Positions 23,709-35,702 are shown, numbered from the stretch's first letter. The stretch: DNA of 64,000 nt from Rhipidocladum racemiflorum (GCA_036346355.1 CM070580.1:66232854-66296853), one strand, 5' to 3'. A program made the numbers and translations. Notes: generated by a model from the sequence alone, not told the origin.

Positions 23709-26016
23709 ATGGCGCCGCCAGCACCTCTGCTTCCTCCTTCAACCGTCGAGGAGATCGACACCGAGAGATGTTCCCAATACGTTGCCGGCGGCACTATCCG
23801 CACTCGCGCTGGGACTGTAGCACCCGGCAGTCACCCGGGCGAAACAGTTTTCTTCGGATGGGCGATATTAGCGGGCCTTCTTCTGCCCATTTCTGACTTC
23901 TACCTCGCCGTCCTCAACTTCTACTCCGTCCATAACCTGCATCTTCCTCCTAACTCCATCGTCCTCCTCACTGTTTTTGCCCACTTCTGCGAGATGTTTG
24001 TGGGAGTGGCCCCTAATCTCCCCCTCTTCCGCTTCTTCTACTCCTTGCGCGCGACCAAGGATCTCTCCACCATGACCGGCTCCTGCCACTTCCGCCTTCG
24101 CGACGGTGCAGTTTCCCGCTACATTCCGCTAGACCTCCGTTCCAACTGGAGGGCTTGGCGCAATGGGTGGCTCTACGTCGAAGACGACAGCGGCTTAGAG
24201 GTCCTGGAGATGCCGGCTGGGCCAGCGGTCAGCACCCCTTCCTGCGGAGCTCATGTCGACAAGACGCCTGAGTTCCAGGTGATGCTAGCCCGCATGGACC
24301 AGCTGCGAGCAGCGGGCCTGACGGGGGCCATGGTTCTTCGGGACTACATCTCCCGAAGGATTAGCCCCCTGCGCCGCCGTGCTCGCCTCGCCTGGCAGTA
24401 CACGGGCCCTGACGACATGACCCGGACAGCTCCCGGAGGTAGGTTACTTTCCACTTTGCTCCCCTTGTTTTCCCCTTCCTTCTTTCAACTGCTACCGGAC
24501 TGACGGCGCCTTCATCCCTTTTTCTTCTTTTTTCTAGCCGCGAGGAATTTATCTCCTGTCAAAATTGATGCGTGGCAGGCGCAGTTGGGCGTCTTCGGCC
24601 CCGTCCCGCCCTTTCCAGCGGGCGCGCGCGTGGCGATCACCCGTGCCATGCCCGTCATGGACGCCATGGGGCCGGTGACCACGCCTCGCCAAATGGCGCT
24701 AACCATCCGGGGCCCTCCTCCAAAGAGGAGGAGGCAAGCGCCTTGCCGACGACGCCCCGGCGGCGACCCAGCGGTCCGCGTCGCACCGGGGTCATGCGGC
24801 GACCACGGCCGAGCGGGTAGCTCTCTGGCGGCGCCGCTTTGACCTCGGCGGTGTCGCTCGCCAACAGCTCCGCTGCTCGGTTACGCCTCCGCCCCGCCGC
24901 CAGCTCAGACGACAGGCGACCGACCCCGCCACGGCACGGTGCTTCCTCCGCCGCCACCGGCGAGGGTCGCTCCGCCGGGACCAGCGCCGCGTGGGGGGAT
25001 AACCCTTATCCCGGGCACAACCCGGTTCGGGAGGCCTTCTGCTGGGTATACACAAAAACACGTAGCAAGCGTATCAGGTTCACGTAATTTGAGAGACTTA
25101 CCCCCTTCTTCTTTTTGCTTCAGGGCATCTTCTTCGAGGGCTTCCGTAGGGGCCGACCAGGGCACTGCCGCAGCCGCGGCCACGCCGGCTGCGATGATCG
25201 AACACCAAGGCGGCCCTGGTGACCACTCGGTGCCCGCCGTCGGGGCAGACGTCTTACCGCCCGGTGGCGGGCTTGGCCTGCAGGCCACTCCGGAGGTCCT
25301 CGGCGCCTAATCTCGGCGAACGCGACGCTTCGCTGGCCGCTTGGCGAGCTTCACTCAGCGGAGCGGCCGCCATGGCGAGCGGGGAGGCCGAGGAGGCTGT
25401 CCGCGAGATTGCCCACCTCCGGGCAGAGGTGCAGGACTGGCGCTGCCGGTCAGAGAGGTTGGAGCAGGACCTGCAGCGGGAGAGGGAGCAAGGTGCCCTC
25501 CGCGTCAAGGCAATCACCCGAGAGCGCGACGAGGAGAAGGGCGAGCGGCTCCGCGCGGAAGTCGAGGCCACCTCCATGCTGCGCCTGGCCTTCGACCGGA
25601 TGGTGGCCAGCCTGGCACCGCCGGGGTTGGAGCAGCCAAACCCGGTTGAGAAGACGACCCGGCACTATGCCTTCTGCATGGGCCAGATCGCCGACTTCCT
25701 CACCTTCCTGCCTGGCGCCCTAGCCACTCGGTCCAGCCAAGAAGGGCGGGCAGTCGCGGCGGCCACGGCGTCGTACGTGCTCGCCTGCTATGCCAGCCGG
25801 GATGCTAACTTCGACCCCCTGGTCGCCATCCAGGGGGTGGAAGGAGACTGGGCCCGCGCCGAGGTGCAGGTCAGTAGCGCCGCCGAAAGGGTAGCCGATC
25901 AGCTCGAGATGGTCAACCCGGCGCTGGAAGCGATGGCCGAGGACGTGGCCCTCGAGCTGGACGCCCCCCCAGTGGAGGGGCAGGAGGCCGCGGAGGCCGC
26001 GGCAGATGAAGACTAA
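23709..26016 (+). CDS. antisense accessory ORF of the Tat element, probably spliced
   Basis: This gene runs opposite to gag-pol, between pol and the element's 3' LTR. An ATG at 23709 opens a frame to a GT donor (exon end 24438). A matching tttctag acceptor (exon start 24538) keeps the phase. A probable second intron runs from 25046 to 25123. The last exon ends at the stop at 26014-26016. The first exon encodes GETVFFGWAILAGLLLPIS and further hydrophobic blocks matching, from memory, the plant putative gypsy-type transposon family (Pfam PF04195). The last exon is coiled-coil rich (VREIAHLRAEVQDW, then long E/R/Q heptads) with an Ala/Glu-rich acidic end. The middle exon has at least one frame break near 24842. 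A TATA-like cataaatg lies near 23580. Its function is unknown. Confidence 0.65.
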
Positions 26017-26674
26017 GGGACTTTTCTTTTTCTTTTGCTGTTGCTTTGTCTTCCCTTGCAGCGGACTTCTGTAAGTTAGGATCTATATTTATAAAAATGT
26101 GTATGTCCCTTTCGCAAGCCTTACACTTAGATGCATGTTCGTGTTTCCACCACGTTAGTTCTAGGCGAACGAAAAGGTTCACGGCGCACATTAGGGGTTA
26201 GTTGGAATGCAGGGCCCGGACCCCTCGTGCCGGAAAGTCATGGTCTCAGGGTATTAGGGCCCTGTGAGATCAGTTGTCCTCACGGCCTCTTAGGGCCGAA
26301 CACTCGATGAAGTGGGGCAGGGTAGTAGGCCTTCGGTAATGGTGTTTGAGTCGCCGGTTCTCACGGGGACACCCTGGACGTCATGACCGTGTTGAGAATC
26401 GTGCCAAACCAACCACCCGATCACCCATCCCCGCACGCCATGCTCACCCAGTGAGCCAACTTTTACTGTCGAGAAATCAGAGGGCCTTAACGTACTGAGG
26501 GCGAGTGCGCGGTCACGGCCCAACGGGGCGCAAACCAAAAAAGGGAACGAGAGTAACAACTGCTTTGAATAAAGACTAGACATTGGATAAAACAGAGACT
26601 TCCCACGACCAACCTGCGGTGAGGAGGATTCAACGTAGCTGGTCGAGGGGCGTAACCCTGTACTTATAGCCTTT
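26017..26674. other. spacer between antisense ORF and pol
   Basis: No convincing reading frame. The two convergent units (antisense ORF from the left, pol from the right) end here, so this is their shared 3' region. A cttttctttttcttttgctg pyrimidine tract follows the antisense ORF stop. Confidence 0.5.
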
Positions 26675-29600
26675 TCAGGGGTAGAACTTGCGCAAAAGTT
26701 CTATGTTCTGGGAGTTCGCCAACTCCTCTCCGTCCTCAGTGGCCAGCCTGACCACCCCGGGAAGAGAGACTGAGACCACCTTAAAGGGGCCCTCCCACTG
26801 GGGAGACAGTTTATGCAACCCGGCATGCGTCTGGATTCTGCACAAGACCAGGTCGCCCACTGCCAGTGTTCTCTCGCTGACCCGGGTGGCGTGGTACCGC
26901 CTGAGACTCTGTTGGTACCGGGCGGTGCGCACGGCTGCGCGGTCTCGCACTTCTTCCAGCAGGTTGACATCCTCTCGACGCTGATCTTCCTGGGCTTCCT
27001 CGGTGAACGCTGCCACGCGCGGTGACCCTAAGGCCAATTCTGACGGTAGAACTGCCTCTGTGTCGTAGACCAGGAAGAAGGGAGTTTCTCCAGTGGCCCG
27101 GCTGGGAGTGGTACGAAGCGACCACAAGATCCGCGAGGAGCTCTTGATCCATCGGGCTCCACGCTTGTGGAGTCGATCAAACGCATACTGGTTTTGAGGC
27201 CCTTCGACACCATCGCATTGGCCCGCTCGACTTGGCCATTGCTTCTGGTGAGCCACCGAGGCAAAACAAACTTTGGTGCCCATCTCTTCACGAGAATCCC
27301 AAGAAAGCGGCCCGCGAATGCTGGGCCATTGTCGGTGATGATGCGGTTGGCGACCCCAAAGCGGGCGAAGATACCTTGTATGAACTTGATCGCAGCGGTG
27401 GCGGTGATCGTCCTTACCGCTTCGGCTTCCACCCACTTGGTAAACTTATCGACGGCGACAAACAGATGGGTGTAGCCCCCTGTGGCCCACGGGAATGGGC
27501 CCAGGATATCCAGCCCCCAGACCGCGAAGGGCCACGAGAGCGGGATTGTTTACAGAGCTTGGGCCGGTCGGTGGATTTGTTTAGCGTGGAACTGGCACGC
27601 CTCGCACTTCCTCACCAGCTCACAAGCATCCTAGAGGGCGGTTGGCCAATAGAACCCTTGGCGGAAAGCTTTCCCGACCATCGTTCGACTTGAAACATGG
27701 CTCCCGCACACGCCTCCATGGATATCAGAGAGCAAAGTACTCCCCTCTTCCCGAGTGATGCACTTCAGAAGAATTCCGTTTTTACCCCGGCGGTAAAGGT
27801 CCCCGCCCACCAGGGTATAGCACTTGGCCTTTCGTGCTATCTTCTCTGCTGACGCATCATCGTCGGGGCACACTTGATCCCGCAGGTAGGCCAGGATCGG
27901 GTCCATCCATGTGCCTTCCCGGTCAAGTGTGGCGACCACGGGGTGGCCGCCCGAGTACTCCACCGGGCCGGGCGTTTCCACCGGTACCGCTTCCCCTTCT
28001 GGAGCAAGGGCTGGAGCAGCATCACCATCGTCCCCACCGAAAACGGGGGCTGCGATGGACGGTCGCGGAAGCCTTTCTTCAAAGACTCCGACCGGAACGG
28101 GGGATCTTGTCGAGGCGAGGTGAGCGAGCTCGTCCGCCAAGTAGTTGTCGCGCCGGGGGATATGGGTATATCCTAGCCCATCGAAATGTCGCTCCATTTT
28201 TCTGACCTCTGCCAAGTACTCGGCCATGACAGGATCAGAGCAGGAGAACTCCTTTCTTGCCTGGTTGACGACTAACAAGGAGTCGCCCTTGACTTGCAGA
28301 CGCCGGACTCCGATGGCCGTGGCGGCACAAAGCCCCGCCAGCAAGCCTTCGTACTCAGCAACGTTGTTGGTGGCCTTGAAGTCCAGGATGACCATGTACT
28401 TGAGGAGGTCCCCGGTTGGGGAAACCAGGAGGACCCCAGCCCCCGCGCCCTCGTACCTGAAGGAGCCATCGAAGTAGAGTGTCCAGGGGGAGGGCGCAGG
28501 CGTTTCTTCGACTTCAGGCTCGGCAGGAGTCCACTCGACAACGAACTCCGCCAGCCTTTGACTTTTGATCGCCGTGCGGGGGGCAAACTTAAGACCGAAC
28601 TCCCCCAGCTCTACAGACCACTTGGCGATGCGGCCTTCGGCCAGCGGTTGTGGAGAATCTCGCGCAAGGGATAGGCGGACACCACCGTGATCTCTTCCTT
28701 GGAAATAATGCCGCAGCCTTCTGGGCGCCACCAAGACAAAGATACACCATCTTCTGAGCCTGTGGGTATCTTATCTCGGCGTCGTGCAGTACCTTGCTGA
28801 CGTAGTAAACTGGCCGTTGGACCCGTAGCGGCTCGCCCGGCTCGGGGGTGACCAGCACCGGAGGGGAGGAGAGGTATTGCTTTAGTTCTTCGAATGCTTG
28901 TTGCGCTTCTACAGTCCACTCGAAGGAGTTAGTCTTCTTCAGCAGCTTGAAGAAGGGGAGACTCTTTTCTCCCAGCCTGGCAATAAACCGGCCAAGGGAG
29001 GCCAGGCGACCAGCCAGGCACTGAACTTGCTTGAGCCTTGTGGGTGGTTGCATGCGCTCGATGGCCGTGACTTTTTCCTGGTTGACCTCGATCCCGCGGT
29101 GGGAAACAAGGAACCCGAGCAGCTTTCCAGACGACACACCAAACACACATTTCTCAGGATTCAACTTCAGACAATACTGCCGGAGGTGGGAGAAAGTCTC
29201 TTCTAAATCTTCAACGAGCCCAGCAGACTTTTTCGTCTTCACTACTAGGTCATCAACATACACTTCGAGATTTCTCCCAATCTGCGATCGGAATACAGTA
29301 TGCATGGCGTGCTGGTAGGTTGAGCCCGCGTTCTTCAACCCAAAAGGCATGAGGACATAGCAGTATATGCCTAGGGGGGTCACAAAGGCGGTCTTCTCTT
29401 CGTCCTCCTGCGCAATGCTGATCTGGTGGTAGCCGGAGTAGGCATCCAGGAAGCATAGGATCTCGCACCCTGCGGTGAAATTGACAACAAGGTCTATCCG
29501 CGGCAGGGGATACGGATCCTTGGGGCAGGCTTTGTTGAGGTCGGTGAAGTCGACGCACATCCGCCACGTTCCGTTCGACTTCTTGACGAGTACAGGGTTG

Positions 29601-29803
29601 GCCAGCCACTTGGGATAGGCGGCCTCCCGCACAACCTTCGCTTGCAGCAGCTTTTCTACCTCAACCCGAATGGCATCCTGCCGCTCTGGTGCCTGCCTCC
29701 GGACTTTCTGCCGGACTGGGTGCTCTCCAGGGAGCGTCGCCAATCGGTGCTCGATCACATCCCTAGGAACCCCGGTCATTTCTGATGGTTCCCAAGCGAA
29801 CAC
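26675..29803 (-). pseudogene. Tat pol: reverse transcriptase, two RNase H, integrase, broken
   Basis: Read on the minus strand. Reverse transcriptase occupies about 29700-28950, with YSGYHQISIAQEDEEKTAFV, MPFGLKNAG and the catalytic VYVDDLVVKTK (near 29258-29225). The first RNase H is truncated by a frameshift near 28740. A second, plant/archaeal-type RNase H follows (LYFDGSFRYEGAGAGVLLV near 28480; NNVAEYEGLLAGL near 28365; GDSLLVVNQ near 28285). Integrase starts near 27900, has an in-frame stop near 27633 in the zinc-finger region, and continues at 27436-26675 with the core block RIITDNGPAFAGRFL and SNGQVERANAMV. The second RNase H is diagnostic of the Tat lineage. At least two frame breaks mean the copy is inactive as written. 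Confidence 0.9.
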
Positions 29804-29976
29804 ATCCAGGTTAGACCGGAGGAAGGTGACGAGCGCCTCTTCCTATTTGGTGCTGAGGTTGGCACCAATCCTCATGGCCTTCCCAGAGCCATCCTCGCCC
29901 TCGGGACCGCCTTCACCCCTCTCGAGGAACCAGGTGAGGCGCAGGCCTTGACCGGGGGGAGCTCCGGGTAGTCCTC

Positions 29977-32270
29977 CTAATCTCGAGCCGTGCAGGTGGT
30001 GCCGGCCAGGTCCTGCACCTGCTTACTGAGGCGCAAGGCTTCCAGCCGATCCACCTTCACGGTGATTGGGCCCCCGGGCCCGGGGATCTTCATCATCATG
30101 TAGGCGTAATGTGTGGCCACCATGAACTTGACCAGAGCTGGCCGGCCAAGCAACGCATTGTAGGGGAGGTCGAAGTCCGCAGTCTCGAAGTTGATCTTTT
30201 CTGTCCGGAAGTTCTCCACACTTCCGAACGTGACATGCAGCCGGACCTGACCCAGAGGTGTCAAGCCCACTCCAGGGGTGACTCCGTAGAACAGAGGGGC
30301 TGGGCGCAGCTCCTCGTAAGGGATTTGGAGTGCCTTGAACGCCCCTACGGACATGAGGTTGATGGAGCTCCCTCCATCGACAAGCACCCGCCCGAGTCTC
30401 GCATTCCGGACCGTGGGAGAAACCACGATTGGGAGATGGCCCAGGCCTGAAGTGCTCTCCGGGTGGTCGGCCTGACTGAAGGTGATCGTCTCCTCCGACC
30501 ATTTCAGTAGCCTGCTCGCCCCAATAGTTGGTACGGTGGCGCACACCTCTCTCGCCTCTCGCTTGTATTGCGAGTTTGACGAGTAGGTGGCGGAGCCCCC
30601 ATGGATGAACGCCACCGTGTGCTCCGCTTGGTGGAAGGCCAGCGGAGCAGGGTCCTTGTCAGCGTCATCGCGGTCGTCTTGGCGGCGCTTCTTAAGCCGC
30701 TGCTCCACCAGCTTGGACACGACTTGACAATCCGCCAAGTCATGTCCATTGGTCCTGTGGATGGGGCAGTAAGGTCTGCCCCCGTCATCTTCTTGGTGAG
30801 GGGACCGGTGATCCCCGTGATCACCTCGCGGGGCTCGGCGATCACCCCTCCGGTCTCGACAGTCACGCTTCTGGGGCTTGTCCTCCGGTTCGGTGGCGAG
30901 GACCTCACCGGCGCCGACCTCCTTGCGCTTCTTCTTCTTCTTGTGGTTGGAAGCCTTCGAGGTTCCCGCCTCGCTGTGGCCGGACGGACCCGCCGTGCGC
31001 TCTCGGGCCTCCGCTGCCCTAGCGCACTTATGCGCCAGGGAGAACAGCTCAGAGGTAGTGGAAATGGTGCGGGTAGCCATCTTCTCCCGCATCTTTTGAT
31101 CTCCGACCCCCCTCCGAAAGGTGATAATCACCGACTACTCGGAGATTCGGGGATCGTGTTCCGGCAGTGGCTGAACCGCCGGATAAACTCCCTCAGGGAC
31201 TCCCCATTCGTCTGTTCCAGGGCATGAAGGTCATCCTCCACGCCTGGCTAAGCGTAGGAGCCCTGAAAGTTGGCGACGAAGACGTCGCACAATTCCTCCC
31301 ACGAGTGCACGAAGCCTCGAGGGAGGTTCAGCAGCCAGGAGCGGGCGGAGCCTGGCAGCGATGTCAGGAGGTAGTTGGCCATGATCTTCTCAGACCCTCC
31401 CGCGGCGCTCACCACTGTGGTGTAAATCTGCAGGAACTCCTCCGTGTTGGTGGTGCCGTCGTACTTCTCGATGGACGCGGGGCGAAATCTCTCCGGCCAC
31501 GCAGCTTGGCGTAAGCGGAGGGAGAATGCCTGGCATCCAACGTTATAGGGGGAGCAGCACCGCTCGCCCGCCCCTCGGCCCCGAGACGGGGTCGAGGAGT
31601 GCGAGTCTGCGCTCTCCCTGGAACCAAGGGGAGAGGTTTCCCCCGGCCACTAGACATCGGGTGGCCCACGCGGTGCTGCATGTTTGCACGGCGCCCCCTA
31701 AGGACATCACGCAATCACCGACGCGATGGGACCTCCTTTCGTCTAGGCGGGCCCTCAGATCCCCATGGCCCCCCGCCGACTCGGGGGAACCACGGGAAGA
31801 AGTGGGAGCGCGTGCACGTCCCCTTGTGCTTGAGGGGGTTGCAACCAGTACACCCTTTCCTTTGTCCCGGCCCTTACAACCGGAACAAACGGTAGCCGTG
31901 TGGCTAGAGGCTTGCGCGTCAGTCACTCGCACGCTCCATCGCCCGACATCGGAAGCCCCCGGTCGACTTGCCGCCTCTACCTGCTGTTGGGCGGCATCCA
32001 CCAGGCGGGCGATGTCCCGCAGCCATGGAACGGCCGGGGGATGCTCGAGAAGCAGCCGGGCCGCATGAAGATTCCGCACCGGGGTGTCGTCTCCCAACAG
32101 GAGACGCCGCCGAACGGGCTGGGCCCCTAGCGCAGAAGCACCACGTGCCCCTCCCTGGACGGAGGGACCCGGAGGGTCCGACGCCCTGGGCGAGCGTCGG
32201 GACCGGCTGCGAGCGTTGCTCCCCTCTAGCAGACCGTCATGCTTGGAGCCCTAAGTCACCATGCTTGTAA
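29977..32270 (-). pseudogene. Tat gag and protease region, broken
   Basis: On the minus strand, frames at 32097-31543 (N-terminal, low complexity, Arg/Ser/Pro rich) and 31714-31170 (gag core in a shifted frame) lead into a 384-codon frame at 31131-29977. That frame holds a KKKKKRKEV basic tract, a zinc-finger-like CPIHRTNGHDLADC (near 30758) and an aspartic protease region with RVLVDGGSSINLMSV (near 30390-30345) and ALLGRPALVKF. The protease Asp-Gly-Gly is a common plant Tat variant of Asp-Ser/Thr-Gly. A stop near 31250 and a frameshift near 31510 break the gag core. The start codon is uncertain. Confidence 0.8.
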
Positions 32271-32334
32271 CCGTTGAAGCTTCTTGCAAACTTCGCGAGA
32301 AGAGGGAGGAAAGGAGAATAATCCGACCACTGAG

Positions 32335-32353
32335 CCCCCTACCTGGCGCGCCA
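32335..32353 (-). other. primer-binding site of the Tat element
   Basis: On the minus strand tggcgcgccaggtaggggg begins right after the right LTR, where a primer-binding site must lie. I do not assign the tRNA with confidence. Its position fixes the right LTR as the 5' LTR. Confidence 0.75.
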
Positions 32354-32354
32354 C

Positions 32355-33525
32355 TGTCAGCGTATGAGCCAACAGACCCCTTCCGCCAAGGGGTATACTA
32401 AGTTCTAACCGGGGCTTTCGTGGAGATCACTCGGGAATGAGAGAGTCAGGGGCGAAGCATGCAAGGAGCCACCGAGGTTTTCTCAGGTTCGGGCCCTCCT
32501 GAGAGTAATAGCCCTACTCCTGTCTTCTTGTATTTTCAGTGCCTTTGGAGAGAACGGGAAGATGTACAGCAACCCAAAGGAGCTCAGACCAGCCCACCCA
32601 GAGCGGAGAGTCTAGACTGAGCAAAATGATCGAACCAACCAACCCCCGCTCCCATGCACCCCGACTCCCTTTTATACTTGGGCTGGCGGGGGCGCATGGG
32701 AGGCTTACACAGCAAGCTATACACATTACACTGCCACGTCGTATTAAATGCACCTATCACTGTTCTTGCAGCACATTTAATGCCCTGGCGCAGCTGTCCT
32801 CTCCCACGCCTCGGGCCCCGCACCTGCTGGCTCCGCCTGCTCTGCTGGGGTGGGAAATTGCGTAGTGACGTCATCCGCCATTATGGCGCGCGTTGGGAAC
32901 ACACGCCACTGGACTGTGGCCTTCATTACCCCCATTTAATGCGCACGACACGCATTAAATGTCTTTGACCTCTCGAATGGCCGCGCGGGCCATTAAATGG
33001 CCTCAGGAACTGGGCGCCAGCAGCATGGCCTGACCGCCACCTGTCCGCTGGGCGACCACGAAGCTGACCGCCAGAGGCGTGGCCTGGTCGCCACCTTCCC
33101 GCTGGCGATCACTCAGCTGACCGCCAAAGGCGTGGCCTGGTCGCCACCTTCCCTCTGGCGACCAAAGCTGACCGCCAGCGGCGTGGCCTGGTCGCCACCT
33201 GGCCGCTGGCGACCACGAAGCTGACCGCCAGAGGCGTGGCCTGGTCGCCACCTTCCCGCTGGCGATCACTTAGCTAACCGCCAACGGCGTGGCCTGGTCG
33301 CTACCTGGCCGCTGGCGATCACAAAACTGACCGTCAGCGGCGTGGCCTGGTCGCCACCTGTTCGCTGGCGATCACAAAGCTGACCGTCAGCAGCGTTGCT
33401 TGGCCGCCACCTGTCCGCTGCACGGTCCCCCTTTCCAACCGCTAGCGGCGTGGCCTGGATGCCACATGCCCACTAGAGTCCTTTACTGAAATGTAGTGGG
33501 CACCCTGGTGTAGAATACACCAACA
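32355..33525 (-). repeat. right LTR (5' LTR) of the Tat element, uninterrupted
   Basis: On the plus strand it runs TGTCAGCGTATG...ACACCAACA, 1171 bp, flanked on the right by ACACC (33526-33530). It shows what the left LTR looked like before the gypsy insertion, including the undisturbed cacacgccactggactgtgg at the insertion site (about 32901-32920). Confidence 0.93.
33045..33425 (+). repeat. 53-bp tandem repeat in the right Tat LTR
   Basis: The same 53-bp unit as in the left LTR, here with about six full units plus degenerate ends. The extra unit (about 33170-33222, with the ccacctggccgctggcg variant) is absent from the left copy and accounts for the length difference between the two LTRs. 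Confidence 0.9.
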
Positions 33526-33531
33526 ACACCC

Positions 33532-34260
33532 ATGGAAAGCTGTTGCACACTTGATCCGGATGAAGATGGTGAACCGGTTGATCAAAAGGAATATAGAAGC
33601 ATGATAGGTTCACTTTTGTACCTCACTGCATCAAGGCCAGATATACAATTTGTTGTGTGCCTATGTGCTCATTTTCAAGCTTCCCCACATGCTTCGCATC
33701 GACAAGCTGTCAAAAGGATTTTCAGGTATTTTAATGGAACTCAAGATTTTGGCATTTGGCTTTCTGCTTCCTCATGCATTAATTTAAGACCTTTTTCTGA
33801 TGCTGATTTCGGGGGATGTCGAATTGATAGAAAAAGTACATCTGGTTCATGCCATTTCTTGGGTAACTCTCTCATTGCATGGTCATCTAGAAAGCAATCC
33901 TCTGTTGCACAATCAACTGTTGAATCTGAATATGTGGCTGCTGCTAGTTGTTGCTCTCAAATTCTTTGGATAGTAGCTACACATAAAGATTATGGGGTTA
34001 ATTTGGATAGTGTTCCGCTTTTGTGTGATAACACTAGTGCAATTTGCATTGCTAAGAACCCTGTGCAATATTCAAGGACAAAACACATTGACATTAGATT
34101 TCATTTTCTTAGAGATCATGTTGAAAAAGGAAATATTGTGCTTCACCATATGGATACAGAACATCAATTGGCAGACATTTTCACAAAACATTTGTCTTCT
34201 TCTCGTTTTGTTTTTATTCGGGGAGAACTTGGGATTGTTCATCCAATGGGTTTGTTTTGA
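33532..34260 (+). pseudogene. copia RNase H and pol C terminus, separated from the rest of pol
   Basis: The 242-codon frame carries the copia blocks YRSMIGSLLYLTASRPDI (near 33592), DADFGGCRIDRKSTSG (near 33800), SSVAQSTVESEYVAA and the C-terminal TKHIDIRFHFLRDHVEKG and HQLADIFTKHL. RNase H acidic residues are visible (D of DADFGG, E of STVESEY, D of LLCDNTSA). It is the downstream part of the pol gene ending at 5978 and lies 27.5 kb away because of two later insertions. This piece itself has no internal stop. A purine-rich tgagggggagttt follows the stop. Confidence 0.93.
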
Positions 34261-35376
34261 GGGGGAGTTTCTTTGCCAAGGTCTTTCACTTGATGAGCTT
34301 ACTTTATCATATTTCTTTATATATTATGTAATTATGCTAATATATGATAATCTAAATTGTTCCACTTGAACTAAAAAATGACATTGCGGAATTCCTTTAT
34401 CTGATTGCCTATAGCTAAATACTCTGTGATATCTTACTCTTCTAGGCTTAATATTGAATCTTCTTGACAAATTTGGGCTATGAAGCAAGTGTGTTTTCAG
34501 CTTTACTCTTTCATAAGACCTTTTAATCACTTTTGCATGTTTACAATCAAAGAAAAAGGAAAGAAAAGGGAATCAATAAAAAAGGGTTGTTAAAAGCAAA
34601 AGCCTCAAGTTATGTGCTTCAGGCATGCTTTCCCAAAAAAAATAAGATGTATGCTTCAAGCATGCCATTCCCTCAATGACAAGATGTATGCTTCAAGCAT
34701 GCCACTCTAAGGAAATAAAAGAAGTATGCTTCAAGCATGCCACATGCAGTTTACTGTTTAAAGATTAAATTGGTTTACTAGATTGGAGTTGAAACTACTT
34801 GCTCGCCCAGAGTTGTTAGTTGCTTCAATTTTGAGCCTTTGTTTTTCTACTAAAGGTCTTGCTTAGTACTTTGCTATAGTTGACTGAATTGAGGTTGAGA
34901 TGCATGTCATTCCCTAACTTGTTAAAATCACAATAAGATCATGTATTTTGCATATTATGTTATATATAAGGTTATATGATCGAATGAGCTCATCTTTTCC
35001 TATCTTGGCACTCCTTTGTTTCTCTTTGTGAAATCATTGCTACAGGAAAATTTTGAACATGTTCTCTATTTTATACTCTTGATGAATCCATTGTCAAAGG
35101 GGGACAAGTTTGGGAATCAATCTTTGAGAAGTTTAAGGAAAAAAGGGAAGAAGTTTGGAGAATTTTGGACTTTTTGGGCACATTGCACATTCACACACAT
35201 TTTACTTCTTAGTGGGAGTTTTTCAGTTTTTTCACTTTGCATATTGGTCAAAGGGGGAGATTTTGTGTTTTTACAGTCTTTGATTTTAATCCTTTGGTTT
35301 TCAAAATCTTTTGTGAAGTGAATGCTAAATGTCCAATTCTAAGTGATGTTGCCAATGTTTTCATCAAGGGGGAGAT
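34261..35376 (+). other. copia 3' spacer between pol and LTR
   Basis: About 1.1 kb of low-GC DNA without a convincing gene. It contains several caaagggggacaa/agggggaga tracts (near 35093, 35241 and 35366), the last of which abuts the LTR and is the likely polypurine tract. A 119-base-scale cluster of near-palindromic repeats lies at 34612-34741. A long spacer with repeated G-rich tracts is known for SIRE/Maximus copia elements. Confidence 0.7.
34612..34741 (+). repeat. four copies of a quasi-palindrome atgcttcaagcatgcc
   Basis: Three near-identical copies of gtatgcttcaagcatgcc begin at about 34649, 34686 and 34724, and a degenerate one at 34612 (gtgcttcaggcatgc). Each contains ATGCTT-C-AAGCAT, a perfect inverted repeat around one base. 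Spacing is 37-38 bp, so the array is a tandem repeat with diverged spacers. Confidence 0.85.
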
Positions 35377-35702
35377 TGTGAAATCATGTGCTGAAAAATT
35401 ATCTTAGAATTGAATTTGCAAAATGTGTTTGTGCATGTGTTTGACAAATTGACAAGAAACAGTAAGATTCGCATTAGCGCCAGACTAGAGTTTCAAAAAA
35501 TAGTAAGTTTCCCTTTTGCGCCGGACCGGTTTTCGCTACTGCGCCGGACTAAACTTTTAGTCTAGCGTGAACGTGTTCTCGAGGTACTTTATGCCGGACT
35601 AAATTTTCCTATTGGCGCCGAACCAAAAGTTCCAAAGCAAATTGCGCCGGGTCATTCCTTTGCATCAGCGCCGAACCAAATTAGGGTTTCTTTCGCATCT
35701 AC

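Larger units (their letters stand above)
9498..33525 (-). mobile_element. Tat-type Ty3/gypsy element with antisense ORF, TSD ACACC
   Basis: Both LTRs begin TGTCAGCG and end in ACA on the plus strand, and the target duplication ACACC is present at 9493-9497 and 33526-33530. All gag-pol similarity is on the minus strand, and a primer-binding-site-like sequence abuts the right LTR, so the right LTR is the element's 5' LTR. The pol region carries reverse transcriptase with the MPFGLKNAG block, two RNase H-like regions and integrase. An extra ORF lies antisense between pol and the 3' LTR. A second RNase H and an antisense accessory ORF are features described for the plant Tat lineage (Retand/RIRE2-like); the lineage call rests on those. 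Total span is 24.0 kb, of which 12.65 kb is a later insertion. Confidence 0.9.

Noticed and set aside
23305..23742. 145-codon minus-strand frame beside the left Tat LTR
   Set aside because: It is the mirror of the 5' leader of the antisense ORF and shows only compositional bias.
31526..32068. 180-codon plus-strand frame opposite Tat gag
   Set aside because: High-GC mirror of a low-complexity gag N terminus; no family match.
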